Assembly (NCBI RefSeq): GCF_012935715.1
Contig: NZ_CP052860.1
Coordinates: forward strand, 1,240,001-1,304,000
Source: Pseudomonas sp. ADAK13
Lineage (GTDB): Bacteria; Pseudomonadota; Gammaproteobacteria; Pseudomonadales; Pseudomonadaceae
Direction: 5' to 3'
Length of the DNA stretch: 64,000 nt
Positions 53,453 to 63,456 of the stretch are shown one piece after another. A program made the translations under genes and the position numbers. Numbering within the stretch: the first letter of the stretch is position 1; the number at the start of each line of letters is the position of its first letter. The notes below the pieces were generated by a model. That model made no database searches, was not told the DNA's origin, and saw nothing but the letters and a program-made list of their open reading frames with translations.

Positions 53453-55105
53453 TCAGAAACCTTGGGGTGTCGACCGGGCGACAATGGCCTCCACATCCAC
53501 ACCACGCGGCAAGGTGCCATACACCCGGCCCGACGACTCACCCAGCCGGCTGGCGATAAAGCCATCACTCACACTGGCATTGCCTGCCTCCAGCAACAGC
53601 TTGGCCTGCAACGCCACCGCAATGTCTTCGGTAAGTTGCCGGGCACGGTACTGGATGTCCTGGGTGTCCATGAACGCCGACTTCAGCTGTTCGATGTGCC
53701 GTGCCAGGTGCTGGTGACCATGGCCATCCCCCAACTCGACAAACAATGCCTCCAACACGCCCGGCTCTTTCGACAGCGCCCGCAGCACATCCAGGCACTG
53801 CACGTTGCCGGAACCTTCCCACGTCGAGTTGACCGGCGCCTCACGGTACAGACGCGGCAAAATGCTGTCCTCCACATACCCGGCGCCGCCCATGCACTCG
53901 GCAGCTTCGTTGATCATCGCCGGGGCACGTTTGCAGATCCAATATTTGCCCACCGCCGTTACCAACCGGGCGAATTTGGCCTCTTGCTCGTTATCCAGAT
54001 GGTCCAGCGCGCGGCCCATGCGCATGCTCAAGGCCAGGGACGCCTCGCTTTCCAGCGCCAGGTCGGCCAGCACGTTTTGCATCAGCGGTTGCTCGCTGAG
54101 CACCCGGCCACCCACCAGGCGATGGGCGCAATGATGGCTGGCCTGGGTCAGCGCCTGGCGCATCAGGGCACTGGAGCCGACCATGCAATCGAAACGGGTC
54201 ATGGCCACCATCTCGATAATGGTCGGTACGCCGCGCCCTTCTTCGCCGATCATCCAGGCCAGCGCACCGCGAAACTCCACTTCGCTGGAGGCGTTGGAGC
54301 AATTGCCGAGTTTGTTTTTCAGGCGCTGGATGTAGAACTCGTTGCGGGTGTCGTCCGGGCGGTGCCGGGGCAGCAGGAAACAGGTCAGGCCCTTGTCAGT
54401 CTGCGCCAGGGTGAGAAAGGCGTCGCACATCGGCGCCGAGCAGAACCACTTGTGCCCCACCAGTTCATACGCCTGGCCCGGGCCGCCGGCGCCCACCGGG
54501 TAAGCGCGGGTGGTATTGGCGCGCACGTCGGTGCCGCCCTGTTTCTCGGTCATGGCCATGCCGATGGTCGCGCCGGCCTTGTGGGCAATGCCGACGTTGC
54601 GTGGGTCATATTCGGTGGCGAGGATTTTCGGCAGCCAGGTATCAGCCAGGTCCGGCTGCAAGCGCAGGGCCGGGACGCAGGCGAAGGTCATGGTCAGCGG
54701 GCAGCCGGTGCCGGCTTCGGCCTGGCTGTGCAGGTAGGTCATCGCGGCGCGGGCCACGTGGGCGCCGGTTTGCGGATGAGCCCACGGCAACGACGGCAGG
54801 CCATGTTCGACGGCGGTGCGCATCAGTTCGTGGTACGCCGGATGAAACTCCACCAGGTCGATGCGATGACCAAACCGGTCGTGGCTGTTGAACACCGGCT
54901 TGTTCTGGTTGGCCAAAAAACCGGCCTCCATCAGAGGCCCGCCCGCCAGCGCACCATAGGTATCGATGCGCTGCTCGGCCCAGCCGGCGCCAAAACGCCG
55001 GGACCAGTCTTGCAGGGGCAAATCGATACGGTACAGGTTGGTGCCGTCCAGGGACGGTGGCTGGTTGGTGACGTCGTGGGTTTCGGCGAACGGGTGCAGG
55101 TTCAT
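53453..55105 (-). CDS. AidB-like acyl-CoA dehydrogenase family protein
   Basis: A 550-residue flavoprotein of the AidB/ACAD-11 type. AEAGTGCPLTMTFACVPAL and GMAMTEKQGGTDVRANTT cover the FAD-binding core; KWFCSAPMCDAFLTLAQ and LGNCSNASSEVEFRGA follow. MINEAAECMGGAGYVEDS carries the Glu position used as base in acyl-CoA dehydrogenases. The C-terminal ~110 residues match the AidB DNA-binding-like domain by length. AidB protects DNA from alkylation in E. coli; here a plain acyl-CoA role is also possible. Start ATG 55105 with AGGAGG upstream. Confidence 0.88.
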   Translation of the reverse strand: MNLHPFAETHDVTNQPPSLDGTNLYRIDLPLQDWSRRFGAGWAEQRIDTYGALAGGPLMEAGFLANQNKPVFNSHDRFGHRIDLVEFHPAYHELMRTAVEHGLPSLPWAHPQTGAHVARAAMTYLHSQAEAGTGCPLTMTFACVPALRLQPDLADTWLPKILATEYDPRNVGIAHKAGATIGMAMTEKQGGTDVRANTTRAYPVGAGGPGQAYELVGHKWFCSAPMCDAFLTLAQTDKGLTCFLLPRHRPDDTRNEFYIQRLKNKLGNCSNASSEVEFRGALAWMIGEEGRGVPTIIEMVAMTRFDCMVGSSALMRQALTQASHHCAHRLVGGRVLSEQPLMQNVLADLALESEASLALSMRMGRALDHLDNEQEAKFARLVTAVGKYWICKRAPAMINEAAECMGGAGYVEDSILPRLYREAPVNSTWEGSGNVQCLDVLRALSKEPGVLEALFVELGDGHGHQHLARHIEQLKSAFMDTQDIQYRARQLTEDIAVALQAKLLLEAGNASVSDGFIASRLGESSGRVYGTLPRGVDVEAIVARSTPQGF

Positions 55106-55193
55106 GACGGGCCTCCTGAAAAAAGGCCACGTTCATTGAGGCCTGAATTTCAGTTAAGCACCGTCACCTGGCTTAAAAAAGTGGCATACACGC

Positions 55194-57572
55194 CTAATTC
55201 GCGGCGCTTTCGCCCTCGACCTGATGCAGCAACCGCAGTTGCAGCACCAACTGCAAGGCTTCGAAGCGTACCGGTTTGGTCACTCGATCGGTGATACCCA
55301 CGCCGTGGCAGCTCTCGCGTTCCGGCGCATGCTGCGAGGTGCTCAAGGCGATCACTGGCAGTTCGCCACAGCCGGGCAACGCACGAATCTGACAGCACAG
55401 AGAGAACCCGCCCTCCGGCACATCCAGCAACACTGCATCGAAGGTTTCACTCTGCAACAGCGCCAGGGCGGCCGGCCCGTTGTCGACGGTTTTCACGCGG
55501 TAACCGAGCTTGAGCAACATGCCGCGCACCACCAGTTGGGCCACGCTGTTGTCGTCTACCAGCAACACTGCGCACTCCTGAGGGCTGCGTTGTGGCTGCG
55601 GTACTCGCCGCACTGGCGCTGGCTCGGGTTGCACCGGGCTGACAGCCAGTTCCAGCTGGAAGCGGCTGCCACGCCGCGGCTCGGAATTGTGGGTGAGGCG
55701 CCCACCGAGCAATTCGATCAATTGCCGGCAGATTGCCAGGCCGATGCCCATGCCGCCGTACCGACGCGTGGTCGAGCCATCAAGCTGGAAGAAGCGCTGG
55801 TAAAGGGTCGCTTCATCGAGGTAAGCGAACCCGATGCCGGTGTCGGTCACGATAAAGGTCAGGCGCAACGTCCCGTCAGCCTGGGGCACGCCGACTACCC
55901 GCACCCGCACCGAACCTTCGTGGGTGAACTTGAAGGCGTTGTCCAACAGGCAATCCAGGCATTGCGCCAACTTGCCGGGATCAGCGTTGATGCGGTCCGG
56001 CAGCTCATCCGCCAGGTCGATCGAAAACTCCAGGCCCTTACTCTGGGCGCTGGTCGCGAACTGCTGGCGCAAGGTGTCGAGCACGCCACGCAGGCTGAAC
56101 ACCTCGGGTTGCGGGCTGAGGCGCCCGGCCTGCAGTTCGGTGAGGGTCAGGATGCCGTTGACCATGCGCATCATCTCGCGGGCCGAGCCGGCGGCAGTTT
56201 GGTGATACTGGGCGAGGTCGCCTTGCAGCGGCTCGGTCTGCATCAACTCCAGGGAGCCGATCACGCCGTTCATCGGCGTGCGCAGTTCGTGGGTCAAGGT
56301 GGCGAGGAATTCATCCTTGAGCTGGTTGCTGTGGGCCAGTTGGGTGTTGAGCACTTCGAGTTTCTGGCTGGCATCAAACAGGATTTGCGCCTGCTGCTCA
56401 CGCATCGAGTTGATGCGGTCGGCCAGTGCCAGGGACAGCAAGGCTACTTCGAGTGCCGAGCCGATCTGGCTGGCGTACATCGTGAGGAACACATTGGGCA
56501 GGTAGCCCAGCACCATCATCGTATTGACCACCCCGCCCAGCAGGAACGCGGTCCAGGCAATGATGAAGTAACGCGCCATCCTCTGGCCGCAGTACCAGGC
56601 CTTGATGGCCGCGACGAAGATAGTCACGGTGAACACCAGCGCCAAACCGGTGGCCAGGCGCAGGGCCAATGCATAACTGGTGAACAGCGCCAGCACCATC
56701 ACCGCCGCACCGCTGACCGCCAGCGCCAGTAACAGCCGATTGATCCAGCGACTGTAAAGCGCGGTGTGCAGGAAGCTGCGGGCAAACAGGCTGCCGAACA
56801 GCGCCGCCGAACCGATCAGGAACGGCACCGCCGCATTCGCCCACCACGGGTTATCAGGCCAGAAGTACTGCACGGCCACGCCATTGACCGACAGTTGATA
56901 CAGGCCGAACGAAGCAATGTAGAGGATGTAATAGAGGTAGCTGGTGTCGCGCACGCTCAGGTAGATGAACAGGTTGTAGACCAGCATGCCGAGCAGCACG
57001 CCGTAGATCACGCCCAGCACGTACAGGCGCAGCGGCTGTTCTTCGAGGTACGCGGTGGTAGACCAGAGGGTCAGCGGTGCCTGGATCGAGCCCTGGCTTT
57101 GCAGGCGCAGGTACAGGGTTTCCCGTTGGTCCGGCGCGAAGTCGAGCTTGAACAGGTAGTTACTCTGGCGAATTTCACGGCTGGAAAACGGCAGGCTACT
57201 GCCGGTGCGCGAGACCAGTCGATAGTTGCCGACGCTGTCGGGCTCGTAGAGTTCCAGTTGGTTGAGCGGCGGATACGCCAGTTCCAGCAGCCAGTGGCGC
57301 GAGACATCCAGAATTGTCGGACGGTAATGCAGGTCGAGCTTGAGCCAGAACACCGAGCGCGAATAGCCGGCATTCAGGGTGGCTTTGTCATGGGTCTTGA
57401 AGCGACTGGCGAGGACTGGCGAGCTGATATCGCCAATGGTCAGGGCGCCACTTGGGTCTTCAAGCACTTGCATCACTTGGCCCAGGGGCAACCGCGTGGT
57501 GGTCTCGTTGAACTCGACTGCGCCGGCCAGCATCGGCAGCCCGCTCAACAGTAACATCAGCAAATAGCGCAT
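55194..57572 (-). CDS. ladS: Hybrid sensor kinase LadS (7TMR-DISM, HisKA, HATPase, receiver)
   Basis: A 792-residue inner-membrane hybrid kinase. Signal peptide (MRYLLMLLLSGLPMLAGA), periplasmic DISMED2 sensor (~20-180), seven-helix 7TMR-DISM block (~185-385), HisKA with FLATLTHELRTPMNGVIGSL (phosphorylatable His), HATPase with LLDNAFKFT and GGMGIGLAIC, and a C-terminal receiver with LLVDDNSV, DAVLLDVPEGG and a Lys in RVTKPVR. Domain order and length fit P. aeruginosa LadS (795 residues), which also lies beside thiD. LadS feeds the GacS/GacA-Rsm pathway and promotes biofilm traits. The receiver Asp is followed by VPEGG instead of the common xxMPxM. Confidence 0.9.
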   Translation of the reverse strand: MRYLLMLLLSGLPMLAGAVEFNETTTRLPLGQVMQVLEDPSGALTIGDISSPVLASRFKTHDKATLNAGYSRSVFWLKLDLHYRPTILDVSRHWLLELAYPPLNQLELYEPDSVGNYRLVSRTGSSLPFSSREIRQSNYLFKLDFAPDQRETLYLRLQSQGSIQAPLTLWSTTAYLEEQPLRLYVLGVIYGVLLGMLVYNLFIYLSVRDTSYLYYILYIASFGLYQLSVNGVAVQYFWPDNPWWANAAVPFLIGSAALFGSLFARSFLHTALYSRWINRLLLALAVSGAAVMVLALFTSYALALRLATGLALVFTVTIFVAAIKAWYCGQRMARYFIIAWTAFLLGGVVNTMMVLGYLPNVFLTMYASQIGSALEVALLSLALADRINSMREQQAQILFDASQKLEVLNTQLAHSNQLKDEFLATLTHELRTPMNGVIGSLELMQTEPLQGDLAQYHQTAAGSAREMMRMVNGILTLTELQAGRLSPQPEVFSLRGVLDTLRQQFATSAQSKGLEFSIDLADELPDRINADPGKLAQCLDCLLDNAFKFTHEGSVRVRVVGVPQADGTLRLTFIVTDTGIGFAYLDEATLYQRFFQLDGSTTRRYGGMGIGLAICRQLIELLGGRLTHNSEPRRGSRFQLELAVSPVQPEPAPVRRVPQPQRSPQECAVLLVDDNSVAQLVVRGMLLKLGYRVKTVDNGPAALALLQSETFDAVLLDVPEGGFSLCCQIRALPGCGELPVIALSTSQHAPERESCHGVGITDRVTKPVRFEALQLVLQLRLLHQVEGESAAN

Positions 57573-57858
57573 AGAGCCCCAGCGTGACCTGTCCGGTTAT
57601 GTCAAAAGCCTCCATTCCTTTTGAGCAGACGTATACCGGCGATACAGTTATTGGTTTGGATCCACTCTAGCATAGCCATTACAGGCCAAAAGACACCATT
57701 GAAATAATTTTTTGAAAGGCTCTAGAACGGGCATTACAGAGTATTTGACCTGTATTTTCGCGTGATAGCAAACAGCCATTTCGTCCGACTCCTCCGCTAA
57801 AAATTCAACCATCGCCCGACAGCCACCCAAAAAGCGTTTGGTGGTAAGCTCGCGCACC

Positions 57859-58656
57859 ATGAATATCTACAGCTCTCGCCCCGTTGTCCTCTGTCTCTCC
57901 GGCCATGATCCCAGTGGTGGCGCCGGCTTGCAGGCAGATATCGAAGCCCTGCTCGCCCAGGGTTGTCATGCGGCCCCGGCCGTCACCGCGTTGACCGTGC
58001 AGAACACCGTCAACGTCAGCGATTTCCGCGTGCTGGACCGCGAGTGGGTGCTGGCCCAGGCCAACGCCGTGCTCGGCGACTCCGACGTCGCGGCGGTGAA
58101 GCTGGGCATGCTCGGTTCCCTGGAGATGGTCGACACTGTGGTCGAACTGCTCCAGGCGCACCCGCATTTGCCGGTGGTCTGCGACCCGGTGCTGCGCGCC
58201 GGTGGCGGCGGCAGCCTGGGCAAGGACGAAGTCGGCTATGCCATGCGCGAACGGCTGTTGCCGCTGTCGCTGATCGCCACGCCAAACCTGCCCGAAGCGC
58301 GCATCCTCGCTGAACTGCCCGAGGGCACGGCGGACGAGTGCGCCGCCAGGCTGCTGCCGTTCATCAAGCACCTGCTGATCACCGGCGGCCATGGCGACGA
58401 GCACGAAGTGCACAACCGCCTCTACAGCCGCGACGGCACGCACCAGACCTTTACCTGCCAGCGCCTGCCCGGCAGTTATCACGGTTCCGGCTGCACCCTG
58501 GCCAGCGCGCTGGCCGGTCGGCTGGCACAGGGCGAAGGTTTGGTGAGCGCGGTGCAATCAGCCCTCAACTACACTTGGCGCACCCTGCGTGACGCTGAAC
58601 AACTCGGCCAGGGGCAATTCGTGCCTCGTCGTCTGCCGTTGGATTTCTGCTCGTAA
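57859..58656 (+). CDS. thiD: Hydroxymethylpyrimidine (phosphate) kinase
   Basis: A 265-residue kinase that phosphorylates HMP and HMP-P in thiamine synthesis. VVLCLSGHDPSGGAGLQADI is the substrate/ATP loop, CDPVLRAGGGGSLG the conserved second motif, LLPLSLIATPNLPEA the third, and LPGSYHGSGCTLASALAG the anion hole with catalytic Asp replaced by the GSGC loop typical of ThiD. Start ATG 57859; an in-frame extension upstream of seven codons is unlikely. First gene of thiD-thiE-hemL, 18 bp before thiE. No THI-box riboswitch was recognised in the 286-bp upstream gap. Confidence 0.95.
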   Translation: MNIYSSRPVVLCLSGHDPSGGAGLQADIEALLAQGCHAAPAVTALTVQNTVNVSDFRVLDREWVLAQANAVLGDSDVAAVKLGMLGSLEMVDTVVELLQAHPHLPVVCDPVLRAGGGGSLGKDEVGYAMRERLLPLSLIATPNLPEARILAELPEGTADECAARLLPFIKHLLITGGHGDEHEVHNRLYSRDGTHQTFTCQRLPGSYHGSGCTLASALAGRLAQGEGLVSAVQSALNYTWRTLRDAEQLGQGQFVPRRLPLDFCS

Positions 58657-58674
58657 TACCAAGAGGCCTGTCCG

Positions 58675-59298
58675 ATGAAACTACGTGGCCTTTATGCCAT
58701 TACCGACAGCCAACTGTTGGCCGGCAAGTTCCTGGCCTACGTCGAAGCGGCGTTGGACGGTGGCGTGACCCTGTTGCAATACCGCGATAAAAGCAGCGAC
58801 GAAGCGCGCCGCCTGCGGGAAGCCGAAAAACTGCGTGAGCTGTGCTCGCGCTACAAGACACAGCTGATCATCAACGATGACGCCGAACTGGCCGCGCGCC
58901 TCGGCGTCGGCGTACACCTGGGCCAGACCGACGGCCCGCTGACCCCGGCTCGTGCGCTGCTGGGCTCCAAGGCGATCATCGGTTCCACCTGCCACAGCCA
59001 GATCGAGCTGGCCGAGCAGGCCGCCAAAGAGGGCGCCAGTTACGTCGCCTTCGGCCGCTTCTTCAACTCCAACACCAAGCCCGGCGCCCCGGCGGCCACC
59101 GTTGAACTGCTGGCCCAGGCCCGCGCGCGGTTGCACCTGCCGATCTGCGTGATTGGCGGCATCACCTTGGAAAACGCCGAACCACTGGTGGCCCACGGTG
59201 CCGACCTGCTGGCGGTGGTGCACGGCCTGTTTGGTGCCGACAGCACTCAGGAAGTCACCCGCCGCGCCCGCGCCTTTAACGATCTTCTAAAATCTTGA
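58675..59298 (+). CDS. thiE: Thiamine phosphate synthase
   Basis: A 207-residue TIM-barrel enzyme that joins HMP-pyrophosphate and thiazole phosphate into thiamine phosphate. [13 protein letters not shown] opens the barrel; [55 protein letters not shown] and [11 protein letters not shown] are the expected phosphate- and pyrimidine-binding strands. Standard length. Second gene of the thiD-thiE-hemL unit. Confidence 0.96.
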   Translation: MKLRGLYAITDSQLLAGKFLAYVEAALDGGVTLLQYRDKSSDEARRLREAEKLRELCSRYKTQLIINDDAELAARLGVGVHLGQTDGPLTPARALLGSKAIIGSTCHSQIELAEQAAKEGASYVAFGRFFNSNTKPGAPAATVELLAQARARLHLPICVIGGITLENAEPLVAHGADLLAVVHGLFGADSTQEVTRRARAFNDLLKS

Positions 59299-59315
59299 AT
59301 TCAGAGAACACGATC

Positions 59316-60599
59316 ATGTCCCGTTCCGAAACCCTGTTTGCCAATGCCCAGAAACACATCCCCGGCGGTGTGAACTCCCCCGTGCGAGCGTTCAAGAGCG
59401 TTGGCGGCACCCCGTTGTTCTTCAAACATGCCGAAGGCGCCTACGTCACCGACGAAGATGACAAGCGCTACGTCGACTACGTGGGTTCGTGGGGCCCGAT
59501 GATCCTCGGCCACAGCCACCCGGACGTGCTGGATGCAGTACGCCAGCAACTGCAACACGGCCTGTCCTATGGCGCACCCACCGCCATGGAAACCGAGATG
59601 GCTGATCTGGTCTGCTCCATCGTGCCGTCCATGGAGATGGTGCGGATGGTCAGCTCCGGCACCGAAGCCACCATGAGTGCGATTCGCCTGGCCCGTGGTT
59701 TCACCGGCCGCGACAGCATCATCAAGTTCGAAGGCTGCTACCACGGCCACTCCGACAGCCTGCTGGTCAAGGCCGGTTCCGGCGCACTGACCCAGGGCGT
59801 ACCGAGCTCCGCCGGGGTGCCGGCCGCGTTTGCCAAACACACCCTGACCCTGCCGTTCAACGACATCGCCGCCGTCGAGCAGATGCTCAGCGAAGTCGGC
59901 CAGGAAGTGGCCTGCATCATCGTCGAGCCAGTGGCCGGCAACATGAACTGCGTGCCGCCGGCACCGGGCTTTCTGGAAGGCCTGCGCGAACAGTGCGACA
60001 AGCACGGCGTGGTATTGATTTTTGATGAAGTGATGACCGGTTTCCGCGTTGCCCTCGGCGGCGCCCAGGCGTACTACGGCGTGACGCCCGACCTGAGCAC
60101 CTTCGGCAAAATCATCGGTGGCGGCATGCCGGTGGGCTGCTTCGGCGGCAAGCGTGAAATCATGCAACACATCGCGCCACTGGGCCCGGTGTACCAGGCG
60201 GGCACGCTCTCGGGTAACCCGCTGGCCATGGCCGCCGGCCTGACCACCCTGCGCCTGATCAGCCGCCCGGGCTTCCACGCCGAACTGACCGACTACACCA
60301 CCCGCCTGCTGGACGGCCTGCAACAGCGTGCCGACGCGGCTGGCATTCCGTTCGTGACCACCCAAGCGGGCGGCATGTTCGGCCTGTACTTCAGCGGCGC
60401 CGACGACATCGTCACCTTCGACGACGTGATGGGTAGCGATGCCGATCTGTTCAAGCGCTTCTTCCACCTGATGCTGGAAGGTGGCGTGTACCTGGCACCG
60501 AGCGCCTTTGAAGCCGGTTTCACCTCGATTGCCCATGGTGATGCCGAGCTGAAACTGACACTCGATGCCGCTGAACGCGCCTTTGCCGCCTTGAAATAA
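59316..60599 (+). CDS. hemL: Glutamate-1-semialdehyde 2,1-aminomutase
   Basis: A 427-residue PLP enzyme making 5-aminolevulinate for heme. [20 protein letters not shown] is the usual Pseudomonas start; [32 protein letters not shown] and [18 protein letters not shown] (PLP Lys) are all present. ATG 59316 is 17 bp past thiE; an in-frame ATG at 59295 overlaps thiE but is less like family N termini. Pairing with thiamine genes is conserved in pseudomonads without an obvious metabolic link. Confidence 0.96.
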   Translation: MSRSETLFANAQKHIPGGVNSPVRAFKSVGGTPLFFKHAEGAYVTDEDDKRYVDYVGSWGPMILGHSHPDVLDAVRQQLQHGLSYGAPTAMETEMADLVCSIVPSMEMVRMVSSGTEATMSAIRLARGFTGRDSIIKFEGCYHGHSDSLLVKAGSGALTQGVPSSAGVPAAFAKHTLTLPFNDIAAVEQMLSEVGQEVACIIVEPVAGNMNCVPPAPGFLEGLREQCDKHGVVLIFDEVMTGFRVALGGAQAYYGVTPDLSTFGKIIGGGMPVGCFGGKREIMQHIAPLGPVYQAGTLSGNPLAMAAGLTTLRLISRPGFHAELTDYTTRLLDGLQQRADAAGIPFVTTQAGGMFGLYFSGADDIVTFDDVMGSDADLFKRFFHLMLEGGVYLAPSAFEAGFTSIAHGDAELKLTLDAAERAFAALK

Positions 60600-60612
60600 G
60601 CGCCTCAAAAAC

Positions 60613-60637
60613 CTGACGTCGCCCCTGGCGGCGTCAG
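60613..60637. terminator. Hairpin downstream of hemL
   Basis: CTGACG and CGTCAG pair with further GC pairing inside (CGCC/GGCG), about 13 bp past the hemL stop. The plus strand continues ATTTGCTACTTTGC, a poor T-run. Probable transcript end for thiD-thiE-hemL. Confidence 0.55.
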
Positions 60638-60824
60638 ATTTGCTACTTTGCTTACAGATATTTCCGTCTTTTTTCGAGAATTTACCTGCAATCCGGCAGA
60701 TAACTTGCCCACGCAGCAGAAAAACGAGTAAAGACTTTGTAAGCAGGTGCCTGCTTATTTCATAATGCGCGCTTATTGGATCCCCCCGTGGGTCCCGCGC
60801 CCCGTCAGAGGTAAGTCGATTCCC

Positions 60825-61391
60825 ATGAAACGCACCGGCCGCACCCTGGTTCTGGGCTGCCTGTTGCTCCTTCAGCCGCTGCTGGCGTTTGCCCAGGCAG
60901 GCGGCAACTCGTTGTTAATCCCAGCGATGGGTCGTTGCACCCTCAATACCCAGCCAGAAAGCCAGGCCGAAGCCCTGAGCGCGTGCCAGAAACAGGCCGA
61001 TGCCGGGGATGCGCAGGCGCAATACGAGTTGGGCGAGTACTTCTACGACAGTAAAAACCCCGCACGCGACCTCAACAAAGCCTTGAACTACTTCGAGAAA
61101 GCCTCGTTGCAAGGCCACGCTCAGGCGCAATTCCAGCTCGGCACCATGTTTTTCCATGGCGAAGGCGTACCGGCCAATAACGTTCAGGCGTATATCGTGC
61201 TGAAAATGGCGGCGGTCAATGGCGCCGAAGATGCGCTGGACACGGCCGACGAAGTGGCCGAGCACATGCAGCGCGACGAACTGGAAGTAGCGACCCAGGT
61301 ACTGGGGCAGATTTTCCGCAACTACCTGCAGGAACTGCAGAGTGCAGATGGCAGCTCGCCATTCTCGCCACTGCCGGATCCTTCACGCTGA
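60825..61391 (+). CDS. Exported Sel1/TPR-like repeat protein
   Basis: A 188-residue predicted periplasmic protein. Signal peptide MKRTGRTLVLGCLLLLQPLLAFAQ; then a segment with a Cys pair (GRCTLNTQ ... LSACQKQADAG) and about three Sel1-like helical repeats (DAQAQYELGEYFYDSK, KALNYFEKASLQGHAQAQFQ, LGTMFFHGEGVPANNVQAYI). Repeats of this type bind other proteins. Start ATG 60825; an upstream in-frame extension of 26 residues has no ribosome site and would hide the signal peptide. Partner unknown. Confidence 0.85.
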   Translation: MKRTGRTLVLGCLLLLQPLLAFAQAGGNSLLIPAMGRCTLNTQPESQAEALSACQKQADAGDAQAQYELGEYFYDSKNPARDLNKALNYFEKASLQGHAQAQFQLGTMFFHGEGVPANNVQAYIVLKMAAVNGAEDALDTADEVAEHMQRDELEVATQVLGQIFRNYLQELQSADGSSPFSPLPDPSR

Positions 61392-61430
61392 GGAATTGCT
61401 CCCATGCCTGGCATGGGAACATTCACGGTC

Positions 61431-61757
61431 TTACTTCTCTGGCATCGGCATCGGAAACGGCATGACGTTGCTCATGCCCCGGGCCTCGCTGATTTTCGGC
61501 GTCCCCAGGCGCTCGACTTCATCGATGCGCACAATCGAATGCATCGGCACAAAACTGCGCACCACGCCTTCGAACTGAGCCTTGAGTTTTTCCTCGCCCG
61601 GGTCGACGACCAGCTGTGTGCGCTCGCCAAAGACGAACTCTTCCACTTCCAGGAAGCCCCACAGATCACTTTGATAGATCTGCTTGGCGTACATTTCGAA
61701 CACCTGGCCCTGGTTAAGGAAAATCACCTTGTAGATTGGAGCTTCACGTTTGGTCAT
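61431..61757 (-). CDS. DUF1820 family protein
   Basis: A 108-residue soluble protein from ATG 61757 (MTKREAPIYKVIFLNQGQVF). IYKVIFLNQGQVFEMYAKQIYQSDLWGFLEVEEFVFGE is the DUF1820 signature; the C terminus is Met/Pro-rich (MPFPMPMPEK). By position it corresponds to P. aeruginosa PA3979, next to miaB. Function unknown. Divergent from miaB over a 133-bp gap. Confidence 0.9.
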   Translation of the reverse strand: MTKREAPIYKVIFLNQGQVFEMYAKQIYQSDLWGFLEVEEFVFGERTQLVVDPGEEKLKAQFEGVVRSFVPMHSIVRIDEVERLGTPKISEARGMSNVMPFPMPMPEK

Positions 61758-61890
61758 GGTGGGCGGGTAACACATCGGGGGATATAAAAGAGGGCGCGAA
61801 CTATAGCATGGCGTCCGATGCACAGTGCTAGGAACCTATCGGCATGCCCCCTATAATGCGCGGTTCTTTACCACCAGTTGACGATCCCCC

Positions 61891-63219
61891 ATGGCCAAGA
61901 AGCTTTACATCGAAACCCACGGTTGCCAGATGAACGAGTACGACAGCTCGCGCATGGTCGATCTGCTGGGTGAACATCAGGCCCTGGAAGTCACCGCCCG
62001 CGCTGAAGATGCCGACGTGATCCTGCTCAATACCTGCTCGATCCGCGAGCGGGCCCAGGACCGGGTCTACTCGCAACTGGGCCGCTGGCGCGAGCTGAAA
62101 CTGGCCAACCCGGACATGGTGATCGCCGTCGGCGGTTGCGTGGCCAGCCAGGAAGGCGCCGCCATCCGCGACCGCGCACCGTATGTCGACGTGGTCTTCG
62201 GCCCGCAAACCCTGCACCGCCTGCCGGAAATGATCGACGCCGCCCGCATCACCAAGCTGCCGCAAGTCGACGTCTCGTTCCCGGAAATCGAAAAATTCGA
62301 CCACCTGCCCGAGCCGCGCATCGACGGCCCGAGCGCGTATGTGTCGGTGATGGAAGGTTGCAGCAAGTACTGCACCTTCTGCGTGGTGCCATACACTCGC
62401 GGCGAAGAAGTCAGCCGCCCGTTCGACGACGTGCTGGCGGAGATCATTCACCTGGCCGAGAACGGCGTGCGCGAAGTGACCCTGCTGGGGCAGAACGTCA
62501 ACGGTTATCGCGGCCAGACCCACGACGGGCGCCTGGCTGACCTCGCGGAGCTGATCCGCGTGGTGGCTGCCGTCGACGGGATCGAGCGGATCCGCTACAC
62601 CACCTCGCACCCGTTGGAGTTCTCCGACAGCCTGATCCAGGCCCACGCCGAAGTGCCGGAGCTGGTCAAACACCTGCATCTGCCAGTGCAATCGGGCTCG
62701 GACCGCATTCTGTCGGCCATGAAGCGCAACCACACCGCCCTGGAATACAAATCCAAACTGCGCAAATTGCGTGCAGCAGTGCCGGGGATTTGCATCAGTT
62801 CGGACTTTATCGTCGGCTTCCCCGGCGAAACCGAGAAAGATTTCCAGCAGACCATGAAGCTGATTGAAGACGTCGGTTTCGACTTCTCCTACTCCTTCGT
62901 CTACAGCCAGCGCCCGGGCACCCCGGCCGCCGACCTGCTCGACGAAACCCCGGAAGCGTTGAAGAAGGAGCGTTTGAACGCCCTGCAACACCGCCTCAAC
63001 CAGCAGGGTTTCGAGATCAGCCGACAGATGGTGGGTTCGACCCAGCGCATCCTGGTCACCGACTACTCGAAAAAGGACCCTGGCGAATTGCAGGGCCGGA
63101 CCGAGAACAACCGGATCGTCAACTTCCGTTGCGATAATCCGACGCTGATCGGGCAGTTCGCCGACGTGCACATCGACGCGGCGCAACCGCACTCGCTGCG
63201 CGGCTCGCTGGTTAACTGA
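61891..63219 (+). CDS. miaB: tRNA-2-methylthio-N6-dimethylallyladenosine synthase
   Basis: A 442-residue radical-SAM enzyme adding the methylthio group at A37 of tRNAs that read UNN codons. The N-terminal UPF0004 domain binds one 4Fe-4S cluster (Cys in [15 protein letters not shown] and AVGGCVAS); the radical-SAM triad is [17 protein letters not shown]-terminal TRAM domain (residues ~375-440) follows. Length and start ([20 protein letters not shown]) are standard. Confidence 0.97.
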   Translation: MAKKLYIETHGCQMNEYDSSRMVDLLGEHQALEVTARAEDADVILLNTCSIRERAQDRVYSQLGRWRELKLANPDMVIAVGGCVASQEGAAIRDRAPYVDVVFGPQTLHRLPEMIDAARITKLPQVDVSFPEIEKFDHLPEPRIDGPSAYVSVMEGCSKYCTFCVVPYTRGEEVSRPFDDVLAEIIHLAENGVREVTLLGQNVNGYRGQTHDGRLADLAELIRVVAAVDGIERIRYTTSHPLEFSDSLIQAHAEVPELVKHLHLPVQSGSDRILSAMKRNHTALEYKSKLRKLRAAVPGICISSDFIVGFPGETEKDFQQTMKLIEDVGFDFSYSFVYSQRPGTPAADLLDETPEALKKERLNALQHRLNQQGFEISRQMVGSTQRILVTDYSKKDPGELQGRTENNRIVNFRCDNPTLIGQFADVHIDAAQPHSLRGSLVN

Positions 63220-63252
63220 GAGCCCGGTTTTCAAGGCAAATGAAGATCAAAT

Positions 63253-63340
63253 GTGGGAGCTGGCTTGCCTGCGATAGCGATATAACAGGCAGCCTCTCTT
63301 TTGGACGTGCCGGCCTCATCGCAGGCAAGCCAGCTCCCAC
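63253..63340. repeat. REPIN (family A, inward facing)
   Basis: GTGGGAGCTGGCTTGCCTGC and its exact complement flank a ~40-bp AT-richer spacer. Lies in the 237-bp miaB-phoH gap. Confidence 0.92.
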
Positions 63341-63456
63341 ACTGGATCGCCTTTGTTCTTGAGAGCGGGTCCGGGATATATAAGTGCTTTCGCACGCAGC
63401 CTGCTGGCGTTATCCTTGATTTCATCTTAATTGCCCCAGGGCGGCTAAAAGCGACC

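Noticed and set aside
57573..57858. Possible thiamine (TPP) riboswitch upstream of thiD
   Set aside because: No THI-box core (CTGAGA ... ACCTGA) was found in the 286 bp before the gene.
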